This document shows positions 8,683-16,387 of a stretch of 49,359 bases of DNA, in pieces. How positions within the stretch are numbered: the first letter of the stretch is position 1; each line of letters opens with the position of its first letter. The position numbers and the translations under genes were made by a program. Origin of the DNA: Candidatus Methylomirabilis sp. (lineage in GTDB: Bacteria; Muiribacteriota; Ozemobacteria; Ozemobacterales; Ozemobacteraceae); contig DYKG01000025.1 in NCBI GenBank assembly GCA_020722725.1, positions 1 to 49,359 on the forward strand, written 5' to 3'. Under the pieces are notes generated by a model that saw nothing but the letters and a program-made list of their open reading frames with translations, was not told the origin of the DNA and did not search any database.

Positions 8683-11223
8683 ATGAAGTGCCGATTTTTA
8701 ATAACCTGGGTTCTGATATTCTCGATGCTGGTTCAGGGTATTTTGCCTGTGCTGGCCGATCAGGGTGTACAGGTTTCCGATGCGAAGTATCAGCAGGCTT
8801 ACATCGAGTATACCGGTGCGGTTCAGGCCAATGCCACCCTCGATGAGATAAATCGCAAGCTCGATGCTTATCTCGCTGCCAAAGCCGAGTATGAAAAGGC
8901 GGTTAAACTACAGAAGTCCGAATTGCCCGGAACTGAGGGACAAGCTCTAGTATCGGTTGCCGATGAAGCTCAGTACACCAGTGCTCAGATCGCGTCGGTA
9001 ACCGTTGATGATGACGAAGTTGTTGATCAGGTTCAGGCACAGGATGCCTGGCAGAAATATAAAGAATTTCAGGCGAAAGTGGTCAGTACCGGACTGCGCC
9101 TGGTCGGTGGCGCCAGCGCCCCTGGCGAAATGCCGATGTGGGAAAGAATTGCCTGGACCATTGGTAAGGCACTGCTGCCAACTATGGGTGTTGTCGTGGC
9201 AACCGCTCTACTTGCTGCTTTAAGCCCGGTGGCCATGGTTGTGGGCGGTATCGTGACTGGTGCAGCTCTCGCCGGCGTGATGACTTATGCCTATGAAAAA
9301 CGGATGAATGCGAAATATCGCGCGGTTAAAAAAGAAGAAGCAAAAATCTGGCGTGATGTTACGGTTCAGGCTGCCGTCGAAGCGGTAATGGCTCCATTCA
9401 ATCTTGCTACCGGCGGATTGTTTGGCATGGTTGGTCCCAGCGTCGGCAAAGCAATCGGCAAGGTGGCTCTTTCCCAGGCGGTCATAACTTTTGCAGGCAG
9501 CGCGGTTTCGAGCCAGGTTGGTGGTGCAGTCAAGAATCTGTGGGCGAAATATTATTTCAAATACCCCGATAAAATTGAAGCCAATGAAGCGCGAATCGAT
9601 GAGATTCTCGCTGAGCACCTGAGCAATGAAAAGCCTTTTTCGGCTGAAACAGTTGCCGAGCTCGACAAACTGCGTTCCGAGATTGATGCAATGCGCGGGG
9701 AAATGTACAGCCGTGAGGATGCGGTAAAAGACCTTAAACGTGCGGGTATGTCGGCAGTAATTTCAGGGTTTGCCGGTTCGATCATTTCTGACAAAGTTTA
9801 CAACAGCACCTTCGGACGCTATGCAGATCAGGCTTCAGTAAAGCTTTTCGGAACGGTGGCCAAAGGCAAGGCAATTTCAAGCCTTTTCTCGACCATGCCG
9901 GTCAATTTCGGCAGCGGTATGGCAGGTGCGGCCCTGGAAAAATCTTTCATAAGCGGTGATATTACGAAGCTTCGCGAAGAACAGCGCCGATACAACAAAG
10001 GGTCGCCGGTTTACGATTATTATGAGCGGGTAATTACAGAAAAAGAAGCGAAGAGAGAGGCAATTGACTCGACTAAAGCCGGTTTTGATTCGATGATGAA
10101 CAATTTTGCCGTTCACGCCGCCCGGCTTACCGTAGATGCAATCAAATACAATGTTTACGATGGCCCGAAAGCTAAAAAGGCTGCCGTTGAAGGCCTTTAC
10201 CGGGAAAAAGACCCGGATTGGAAAAAGGCGGCGCAGCTGCAGGAAAAATACGAAAATTTGAAAAAGAATACTCCCAATCCTCTCAAATACAGAAATCCGG
10301 TCAGCTATGCCAGGGCTTTGGCAAGCCACAAGAAGCTTCTTGATCGGGCACGGAATGATTGGCTTCAGCAGTCAATGGTTGCCCGGAATGCCGAAGCAAA
10401 AACTGAGAACGTTGAGTTGAAAGCTCAGATCAAATCTCAGTATGAACGTGATGTTAAATTGAATCAGATGCTCGAACTTGGCCGCCTGCAGGGCGGCAAA
10501 GCGCACCTTGAAGCGATGAAGAAAGTTCTGAAAACCCAGAATCCTGAGCTTGAAAGCGCTTCAGATGAGAAAATGACCCAGCTCGCCGCGCTCGCAATCA
10601 AGAAAACCTATGACGACAAGTTTGACAGCAGCAGCAAAAGACTGAGCAGCTATCAGGAAATTTTTGAAAAGAAACGACAGCTTAAAGCCGGCACTCTAAG
10701 GCTTTCTCCTGAAGAGGCCAGGCTGGTGAATGGCCGTGCCGCATCGATCAGCCCATCACAATACAAAGCTGCGCTGGTTGAAAAGCAGGTTTACGAACTT
10801 AAGTCTCAGAACGTAAGATGGGATGAAGTTGAACGCCGTATGCCTGAGATAATGGCATCAGCGGAGCGTCAGATGCTGGCAAACTATGGAAATAGCTGGG
10901 TTGGCGTTCTTACTGCCGAAGCCTATGCCAACGGGCTCGCAAAATATAAGTATGATCCTGAAGGCCGGGTTAATCTTGGTGGCGAGTTGAAGAATCTGGT
11001 TTCAAATATTCCAACCATGATCAAAAATAACCTCCTCGGAGAATACACCCGGGAGGTAAATAAGGCCATAATCAGCAATGTGCTGCCCCAAAATCCGGCC
11101 AACGATGTTGAAAAATATATTTCAACCTTTGGCAGCGCTGCGATTAACGATGCTACCGGCAAAATTGTAAATACGGTCTACGATGCATCAAGCGAGAAGA
11201 TCAGATCAAGCTTCTTCTATTGA
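8683..11223 (+). CDS. Large secreted protein with hydrophobic glycine-rich segments and coiled coils
   Basis: 846 residues with a signal peptide (about 1-25). After it comes a tyrosine-spaced amphipathic helix (AKYQQAYIEYTGAVQ and AYLAAKAEYEKAV at about 37-87) resembling the C-terminal helix of the protein at 5075. Hydrophobic Gly/Ala segments at about 160-205 and 235-285 resemble that protein's glycine-zipper regions. The remainder is Lys/Glu/Ala-rich and largely helical with coiled-coil stretches. No enzyme motif is recognised. The start codon lacks a strong ribosome-binding site. A polymorphic-toxin or pore-forming role is imaginable from the architecture but unsupported. Confidence 0.7.
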   Translation: MKCRFLITWVLIFSMLVQGILPVLADQGVQVSDAKYQQAYIEYTGAVQANATLDEINRKLDAYLAAKAEYEKAVKLQKSELPGTEGQALVSVADEAQYTSAQIASVTVDDDEVVDQVQAQDAWQKYKEFQAKVVSTGLRLVGGASAPGEMPMWERIAWTIGKALLPTMGVVVATALLAALSPVAMVVGGIVTGAALAGVMTYAYEKRMNAKYRAVKKEEAKIWRDVTVQAAVEAVMAPFNLATGGLFGMVGPSVGKAIGKVALSQAVITFAGSAVSSQVGGAVKNLWAKYYFKYPDKIEANEARIDEILAEHLSNEKPFSAETVAELDKLRSEIDAMRGEMYSREDAVKDLKRAGMSAVISGFAGSIISDKVYNSTFGRYADQASVKLFGTVAKGKAISSLFSTMPVNFGSGMAGAALEKSFISGDITKLREEQRRYNKGSPVYDYYERVITEKEAKREAIDSTKAGFDSMMNNFAVHAARLTVDAIKYNVYDGPKAKKAAVEGLYREKDPDWKKAAQLQEKYENLKKNTPNPLKYRNPVSYARALASHKKLLDRARNDWLQQSMVARNAEAKTENVELKAQIKSQYERDVKLNQMLELGRLQGGKAHLEAMKKVLKTQNPELESASDEKMTQLAALAIKKTYDDKFDSSSKRLSSYQEIFEKKRQLKAGTLRLSPEEARLVNGRAASISPSQYKAALVEKQVYELKSQNVRWDEVERRMPEIMASAERQMLANYGNSWVGVLTAEAYANGLAKYKYDPEGRVNLGGELKNLVSNIPTMIKNNLLGEYTREVNKAIISNVLPQNPANDVEKYISTFGSAAINDATGKIVNTVYDASSEKIRSSFFY

Positions 11224-11648
11224 TGCTACCTTCTGATTCGATTAGAATAGGAACCTCATTGAAAAAAGGTTGAATGGTTGTTTGAGTCTTCGATTATAAA
11301 AAGATCCCCGGGCTGAAGAGGCGCCGGTTTTTATGGCGATGTGATGTTTTCCTTTTCCGATTCGCGAACTGAAAAAATCACTTTTCAGCTTTTCCCGACC
11401 AATGGCGATAATGCGGCATTCTTTGAAGATCTTGGTTTTAGCAATACCGATTTGTGGGAAAAGGGGCCAGGTGGCGGATTGCTGACGCCAATGCATTGTT
11501 TTTCTGCATCCGGGCCGGTTTATCTGAATGCTGAGAAGTTTGAAAGCGCTCCGGCGAAAGCTGGTAGTTGACCGTGACAGCAAAATCGGGCTGTGATATT
11601 CTGCAGCAGGCAAATGATATTCAATTTTGAGCAGATGAGGAAACGGAA
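11224..11648. other. Intergenic region with one weak small ORF
   Basis: About 425 bases between the large secreted protein and the GspE-like ATPase. It holds a possible 76-codon plus-strand frame (11341-11571) and the ribosome-binding site of the ATPase (GAGG at 11637-11640). A 137-codon antisense frame (11242-11655) lacks family features. No promoter is clear. Confidence 0.4.
11341..11571 (+). CDS. Hypothetical small protein, doubtful
   Basis: A 76-codon frame beginning GTG-ATG, with no ribosome-binding site. The deduced protein is soluble, with an acidic/aromatic middle (FFEDLGFSNTDLWEKG) and no recognised domain. It could be a real small gene, a decayed fragment or chance. It is listed because the surrounding 425 bases would otherwise be empty. 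Confidence 0.22.
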   Translation: MMFSFSDSRTEKITFQLFPTNGDNAAFFEDLGFSNTDLWEKGPGGGLLTPMHCFSASGPVYLNAEKFESAPAKAGS

Positions 11649-11689
11649 ATGGCAAAAGAAATCGAAAAAAGCTGAAATTTGAAGAGAAG
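11649..11689 (+). other. Likely true 5' end of the GspE-like gene, out of frame by one base
   Basis: An ATG at 11649 lies eight bases after GAGG and opens MAKEIEKS then stops at TGA. In the neighbouring frame the text continues without a stop into the ATPase gene (KLKFEEKLRDL). Adding one A to the six-A run at 11665-11670 would join them into one continuous start, MAKEIEKKLKFEEKLRDL. This fits a homopolymer indel (real or an assembly error) or slippage on the A run. Confidence 0.55.
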
Positions 11690-13984
11690 TTGCGCGACCT
11701 GACTTTTCAGTTGCTCTCATGCACTGATGTGGCCGGGTTTCTTCTCGGAATAAGAGAAGAACTTCTTGAGCTGTTCAACGTTGAGGCGTTTTCGATTTTC
11801 ATTTTTGACAAGGAAACCGATGAATTGCGGGCCAGATATGGCTCAAACAATGATCTTGAAGAAATTCACATTCCCGTTTCACCTGTCAGTCTGGCGGGTT
11901 ACGTTGCCCAGAGCAGAGAAGTGCTGCAGATCAATGATGCTTACAATGCCGACGAACTTAGATCGATTGCGGTCGGGCTTAAGTTCGACAAACGCTGGGA
12001 TCAGGCAAATAATTTCAGAACCCGTTCTGTTCTTGCGGTTCCCCTCGATTTCAAGGGCAATCTGCTGGGTGTGATTCAATTGATCAACAAGCTGGATGGT
12101 GAACTTTTCACAACTTTTGACCGCGCGGCTACCCAGAAGTTTGCAAAAACCCTTGCCCTGGCCATGTATAACGTTGAGCGGGTAGCCTGGATCAGAGCCG
12201 TGGCAGGAAAATTTGATTATCTTGTTTTAAATAATAATTTGACACAAAATGAGTTGATTCAGGCAATGCAGATGTCGAGAACTGCCCGCGAACCACTCGA
12301 AAGCATCCTTGAGAAGCGTTTCAACGTCGACCGCCAGTCGATTCACAATGCCCTGAGTTTTTTCTATAAAAAGCGCTTTGTGCCATATTCACCGGAAATC
12401 CGGGTTGCTAACGCCTATCTGCAGGATGTTAAACCCGAATATCCGCGCAAACACGTCTGGATTCCTGTTCATCAGGAAAACGATGAAATCGCGGTTCTGG
12501 TAACCGACTCCAACGAAATTGACCGCATGGATTCAGTGAAGACTCTTATGCGTGGCGGCAGATACAGCATACTTCTGAGCTCCCAGGAGGACATTTACCG
12601 GTTTATCGATCAATGGGAGATGGGGGCTCCGGCAGCAGCTACTGCGCCCAGACCCGTTGCGCCCATCCCCCGGTCTGCCATGACCAGCCCAGGTTCAAGG
12701 CCATTGCCGGTCAGGCAAAGCCTGAGGCCAGTCGAACAGTCGACTGAATCTTTTATCGATGGCGACAGTGCCGATTCTGACGGAATCATCGTCAGACTGG
12801 CTAATCAGATAATTGAAGAGGCATATTTACAGGGTATTTCAGACATTCATATCGAGCCATATCGCGATAAAGAAACTCTGGTGCGGTTTCGCAAGGATGG
12901 CTCTTGTTTTACCGCCAAAAATCTGCCTTACAATCAGGGCGCTCCCCTGATTTCAAGATTCAAGATCATGGCAAATATTGATATTTCACAACGGCGAATT
13001 CCCCAGGATGGAAAAATCAAAACCACGGTTCAGGGGAAGATCGTTGAGCTTCGAGTGGCGACCATGCCGACGGTAAACGACCAGGAGGACGCGGTTTTGC
13101 GAATCCTCGCCAGCGCTGAACCATGGCCGCTTGAAAAACTGAATATCATGAAATATACTATGAATCAATTCAAACAGGCACTTGACAAGCCTTATGGAAT
13201 GATTCTCGTTGTCGGGCCCACCGGTTCTGGAAAAACAACGACACTGCATGCGGGCCTCGGGTATTTGAATCATCCCCAGAAAAAAATCTGGACGGCGGAA
13301 GACCCGGTCGAAATAACGCAATACGGTTTAAGACAGGTGCAGATCAACAATAAGGCCGGCCTGACCTTTGCTGCGGCCATGCACTCTTTTCTGCGCGCCA
13401 ATCCAGATGTAATAATGGTTGGCGAAATGCGCGACCTGGAAACGGCAAGCATCGCCATCGAGGCTTCCCTGACCGGTCGTCTGGTTCTTTCAACTCTGCA
13501 TACCAACAGTGCCCCTGAAACGGTCAACCGCCTGCTCGATATGGGTCTCGAGCCGATTTATTTCGCCGAAGCCCTGATCGGCATCATGGCTCAGCGTCTG
13601 GTAAAAACCTTCTGCTCGGCATGCCGAACCGAATATAAGCCAACCATGGAAGAAAAGCGGGAGCTGATCGAAGAATTCGGGCCAGAAATCTGGAATGAGC
13701 GCATCAAGATTCCCTTGAAGGAATGGGATAACCACTTCAGGCTTTACAAAGCTAATGGCTGTGAAAAATGCAACTTTACCGGCTATAGCGGCAGAATGGG
13801 TATTTATGAGTATCTTTCGAATACCGATGAGCTTAAGCGCCTGATTCACGGTAAAGCAAGAGTCGCAGATATCAGGCAGAAAGCAATGGAGCAGGGGATG
13901 TGGACCCTGAAAATGGATGGCATCACCAAAGTGCTCAAGGGCGAAACCTCTCTGCAGCAGATTCTAGCCGCCGCCATGAAGTAG
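11690..13984 (+). CDS. GAF-domain GspE/PilB-type secretion ATPase
   Basis: 764 residues as listed, starting at a TTG; the real start is probably ATG 11649 across a frameshift. Domain order: GAF (about 1-150, ending GVIQLINKLDG), a GspE/MshE N-terminal domain (about 170-290), a Pro-rich linker (about 300-345), and the secretion ATPase core (about 355-764). The core has Walker A GPTGSGKTTT with Lys515, the Walker B block VIMVGEMRDLETA, the His box STLHTN, and a zinc module CSAC (642-645)...CEKC (691-694). This hexameric ATPase would power pilus extension or pseudopilus-driven secretion at the inner membrane. The N-terminal GAF is unusual for the family and suggests control by a small ligand. 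The pseudopilin genes upstream are likely partners. Confidence 0.9.
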   Translation: MRDLTFQLLSCTDVAGFLLGIREELLELFNVEAFSIFIFDKETDELRARYGSNNDLEEIHIPVSPVSLAGYVAQSREVLQINDAYNADELRSIAVGLKFDKRWDQANNFRTRSVLAVPLDFKGNLLGVIQLINKLDGELFTTFDRAATQKFAKTLALAMYNVERVAWIRAVAGKFDYLVLNNNLTQNELIQAMQMSRTAREPLESILEKRFNVDRQSIHNALSFFYKKRFVPYSPEIRVANAYLQDVKPEYPRKHVWIPVHQENDEIAVLVTDSNEIDRMDSVKTLMRGGRYSILLSSQEDIYRFIDQWEMGAPAAATAPRPVAPIPRSAMTSPGSRPLPVRQSLRPVEQSTESFIDGDSADSDGIIVRLANQIIEEAYLQGISDIHIEPYRDKETLVRFRKDGSCFTAKNLPYNQGAPLISRFKIMANIDISQRRIPQDGKIKTTVQGKIVELRVATMPTVNDQEDAVLRILASAEPWPLEKLNIMKYTMNQFKQALDKPYGMILVVGPTGSGKTTTLHAGLGYLNHPQKKIWTAEDPVEITQYGLRQVQINNKAGLTFAAAMHSFLRANPDVIMVGEMRDLETASIAIEASLTGRLVLSTLHTNSAPETVNRLLDMGLEPIYFAEALIGIMAQRLVKTFCSACRTEYKPTMEEKRELIEEFGPEIWNERIKIPLKEWDNHFRLYKANGCEKCNFTGYSGRMGIYEYLSNTDELKRLIHGKARVADIRQKAMEQGMWTLKMDGITKVLKGETSLQQILAAAMK

Positions 13985-13993
13985 TCTGCGACG

Positions 13994-14021
13994 GTATTCC
14001 CCGCGCCAGCGGGGATGGTCG
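13994..14021 (+). repeat. Solitary type I-E CRISPR-repeat-like palindrome
   Basis: Ten bases after the ATPase stop lies a 28-base unit beginning GTATTCCCCGCGCCAGCGGG and ending GATGGTCG. It has the CCCCGC-GCCA-GCGGGG palindrome and flanks of type I-E CRISPR repeats. No second copy with a 32-33-base spacer is present on either side and no cas gene is in the window. It could act as a plain hairpin (a terminator lacking a T-tract) or be a CRISPR-derived relic. Confidence 0.5.
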
Positions 14022-14189
14022 CCGAGAGAATGTGGGCTTTATTTAAATCGGCGGGTGGCGCAAAAATAAGCATTTGTTTAAAATTTGCCGGTTTGTTGAA
14101 ATTGTAACGATTTTGTTACGGTTTTGTCATGAAGCTGTTGCATAGACCTGATAAAAAGGAAATAAGAAAATTTCAGGAGGTATTGCAAC

Positions 14190-14669
14190 ATGAAAAACAC
14201 TTTGCGTCTTCAACTTAGTCTGATCGTTTGGTTTGTTTTCTTTTCGGGGCTGCCGATTTTGTCTGGGGCAGCGGCAGGTGACGGGCCGTTGCATGATAAA
14301 TGGGTCGAGGAAAAGCGGTTTTCAGATCTTTCGATCAATGATCGGTTTGGGTTGCTGGAAGAGCTGGCAGGGCAGAATGATGGTGCTGACATTTTCCGTT
14401 CAAGCATGGATTCGTTTGAAAAAGAGGTCAAACTCCGTATGAAAATAATCGATACCCGAATGGATTTAAAAAGATTGTTTGATAGTTTTCGCATCAAAGG
14501 TTTGAAATTTTATACTTCTGAAAAAGTGAAAATCAGTGGTGAGAAGGTTTTTAGAGGATGTTTTTTGTTTTCAATTATTGAAGAACTTTGCCTGAATTAT
14601 AAAATGAAGTGCTTTTATCACAATCATGAGCTGTATTTCATAATTGATAACAACAGCATTTCGAGATAA
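14190..14669 (+). CDS. Small secreted protein with STN/secretin-N-like C-terminal domain
   Basis: 159 residues with a signal peptide (about 1-28). The C-terminal 60 residues read as a beta-alpha-beta unit: KGLKFYTSEKVKISG, then VFRGCFLFSIIEELCLNYKM, then KCFYHNHELYFII. This is the layout of STN/secretin N0-like domains found in secretins and TonB-dependent signal receivers. AGGAGG precedes the ATG, so the start is secure. Following the GspE-like gene by 205 bases, it might be a periplasmic accessory to the same secretion or pilus machine. The family assignment is by pattern only. Confidence 0.6.
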   Translation: MKNTLRLQLSLIVWFVFFSGLPILSGAAAGDGPLHDKWVEEKRFSDLSINDRFGLLEELAGQNDGADIFRSSMDSFEKEVKLRMKIIDTRMDLKRLFDSFRIKGLKFYTSEKVKISGEKVFRGCFLFSIIEELCLNYKMKCFYHNHELYFIIDNNSISR

Positions 14670-15117
14670 TTCTGTCAGAATGAATGGAGCCTGCCCCATT
14701 GAAGCGAAAATCGCCAAATGCGAAATCGCCCGGTTCGGGCCTGTTATACCATTTATACTTAATTCATTCGTGACACTACGATTTAGGGTGGGCCGACACG
14801 GTGGTCGGCCACTACGAATATTTCTTCTGTGATTCGTATTATTCGCTGCGCTCGATTTTTAAAAGACTTTCAGGCTCTCGTTGCCTGCTTTCGGTCTCGA
14901 TTCCCGCCAACCCTGGTTACAATTATTATGCCCGGCACCTTTCAAAATACACACCGGATCTGATGCATCAGGAAACCAGCGAATTTTCTGATTAGGCAGA
15001 ATTTGCTGAAAACCTGAATTGACTGGCACAACACCCTGAAAAAATTTCCCTCTGGATAGCAGAGTGATTTTTGCCGATAGTTACATCAAGAGTTATTCCA
15101 GGGAGGGCGTATCGAGT
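14670..15117. other. Intergenic region carrying dispersed repeat copy A
   Basis: About 450 bases without a convincing gene. It contains the 98-bp repeat copy at 14743-14840 with a 7-bp-stem hairpin, a GCCCG/CGGGC mini-hairpin near 14728-14741, and the leader of the small gene at 15118. Open frames at 14644-14832 and 14801-14995 overlap the repeat and have no ribosome-binding site or family features. Confidence 0.5.
14743..14840 (-). repeat. 98-bp dispersed repeat, copy A
   Basis: The reverse complement of this segment matches 27293-27390 without gaps at 88 of 98 positions by eye. The centre is a hairpin with arms GGCCGAC and GTCGGCC (14791-14810 on the plus strand). It is noncoding and intergenic. 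The size, hairpin and dispersed placement fit a REP/MITE-like element or a conserved structured RNA. Confidence 0.8.
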
Positions 15118-15291
15118 ATGGAACACTTCTTTATGAATATGTCAATCAGCAGTCATTCATTCATGCGCTGGCACAAAAACAGCGCCGTCGCAAAGAAAGA
15201 GGAAAAAGCAGTTGCTAAAGTCTTCGATCCATTCAGCTTCGATGAGGATGATATGGAACGGGCCTTTATGTTAACCGCACTTTCAGCGTGA
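15118..15291 (+). CDS. Small hypothetical protein upstream of HDAC-fold gene
   Basis: 57 residues from the ATG at 15118, which has GGGAGG about ten bases upstream; a longer frame from 15064 lacks such a site. The protein is Met/His/Ser-rich at the N terminus, Lys-rich in the middle and acidic near the end (DPFSFDEDDMERAF). It ends four bases before the HDAC-fold gene, suggesting co-translation. No family is recognised. Confidence 0.5.
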   Translation: MEHFFMNMSISSHSFMRWHKNSAVAKKEEKAVAKVFDPFSFDEDDMERAFMLTALSA

Positions 15292-15295
15292 GGTT

Positions 15296-16351
15296 ATGGA
15301 AGAAGCCACCAGGGCCGGACTTATAACATTCAATCCAAAGCTGCTTGAGCACGACCCCCTGACCGAAGAAGCGGAAGGGGGTCGTCTCGCGTTGATTGTT
15401 GACCAGCTTCAGAATGACGGCCTGTGGCAGGATCATGTGATTGAATGCGATATCGCGCCCATGAAAAGACTGCGTGACATTCATCACCCCGATTACCTGA
15501 ACGACCTGCATCGTCGCAGTTACAGCGGCGTCGAGCAGCTTGATTCTCATACTCCGTTGATCAAACGATCTTTTGAGATCGCCCGTTTTGGCGCAGGTGG
15601 GGTTCTCGACGCAGTTGATCGCATCATGACCGGCGAAGCAAAAACAGCTTTTTGTCTGACTGCCATGCCCGGCCACCATGCGGGAATTTCACGGCATGGT
15701 TTTGGCAGCCTGGTTAACCCGGTTGCCGCCGGTGCCAATTATCTTACCAAGAAATATTCGCTGCGTCGGGTTGCGATTATTGATCTCGATGCCGAGCATG
15801 GCAGCGGCACCCAGGAGATCTTCTATTACCGAAAAGACATATTGACTGTTTCCATTCATGAATTTCCCGGAGTAACGGGAACCGGATATTATGATGAAGT
15901 TGGCCCCAAGGGTTTTCAGGGCTTCAATCTCAACATTCCCTTTGCTTCAGGCTACGGTGACCGTGAATACCGGGTCTGTTTCAATGAAATAATTGAAATG
16001 GTGATGACCCAGTATGAGCCCGAATTTATAATTCTGGCTTTTGGTACCAATGTTCTGAATGATGACCCGGCATCGCACCTGATGATGAGTGAAAATGGTC
16101 TCATAGAGACGACCTTGCTGGTAAAAAAGCTTTCTGATCAGTTCTGCGGTGGAAAACTGATTTCGGTGCTCGAAGGCGGCACCCCGGGAAAGCTTATGGC
16201 GAAAGCAACTTCGCAACATGCAAGTTTAATACTCAATAAATTTAACGCAACGGTCGATAGAGTAAAAAAAGAAGAACTCATTTCTTATGCAGACTGGTAT
16301 AGCTATGCAAAATTGGTTAAAGCACAATTTAAAAAATTCTGGAAAATATGA
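15296..16351 (+). CDS. Histone deacetylase-fold protein with substituted catalytic residues
   Basis: 351 residues, full length for the HDAC/AcuC/acetylpolyamine amidohydrolase superfamily. The fold signatures are clear: MPGHHAG with His127-His128, DLDAEHGSGTQEIFY at 163-177, SIHEFPGVTGTGYYDEVG, and LNIPFASGYGDREY. However, the position of the zinc-binding His in DxDxHH is Glu167, the GxD zinc ligand is Asn252 (FGTN), and the catalytic Tyr of the GGY motif is Thr296 (LEGGT). Two of three zinc ligands and the transition-state Tyr are thus changed. It may use another metal set, do other chemistry, or bind acetylated ligands without cleaving them. The start overlaps the context of the small gene upstream (GAGG four bases before ATG). 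Confidence 0.85.
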   Translation: MEEATRAGLITFNPKLLEHDPLTEEAEGGRLALIVDQLQNDGLWQDHVIECDIAPMKRLRDIHHPDYLNDLHRRSYSGVEQLDSHTPLIKRSFEIARFGAGGVLDAVDRIMTGEAKTAFCLTAMPGHHAGISRHGFGSLVNPVAAGANYLTKKYSLRRVAIIDLDAEHGSGTQEIFYYRKDILTVSIHEFPGVTGTGYYDEVGPKGFQGFNLNIPFASGYGDREYRVCFNEIIEMVMTQYEPEFIILAFGTNVLNDDPASHLMMSENGLIETTLLVKKLSDQFCGGKLISVLEGGTPGKLMAKATSQHASLILNKFNATVDRVKKEELISYADWYSYAKLVKAQFKKFWKI

Positions 16352-16387
16352 TTCATCCAAGCAATTGGATAGACCTGGAGGTCAGAG

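Noticed and set aside
9220..9618. 132-codon antisense frame in the 846-residue gene
   Set aside because: A shadow of a coding strand with low-complexity, Arg/Asn/His-rich translation.
11242..11655. 137-codon minus-strand frame before the GspE-like gene
   Set aside because: It covers the ATPase ribosome-binding site, has no ribosome-binding site of its own and no recognised domain.
14112..14138. GTAAC-N6-GTTAC inverted repeat upstream of the STN-like gene
   Set aside because: A five-base arm is too short to separate from chance, and no promoter hexamers are well placed around it.
13985..14189. CRISPR array
   Set aside because: Only one repeat-like unit is present; no spaced second copy exists within 200 bases on either side, so no array can be called.
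14644..14995. Small plus-strand frames at 14644-14832 and 14801-14995
   Set aside because: They lie across the 98-bp dispersed repeat, lack ribosome-binding sites and carry no family features.
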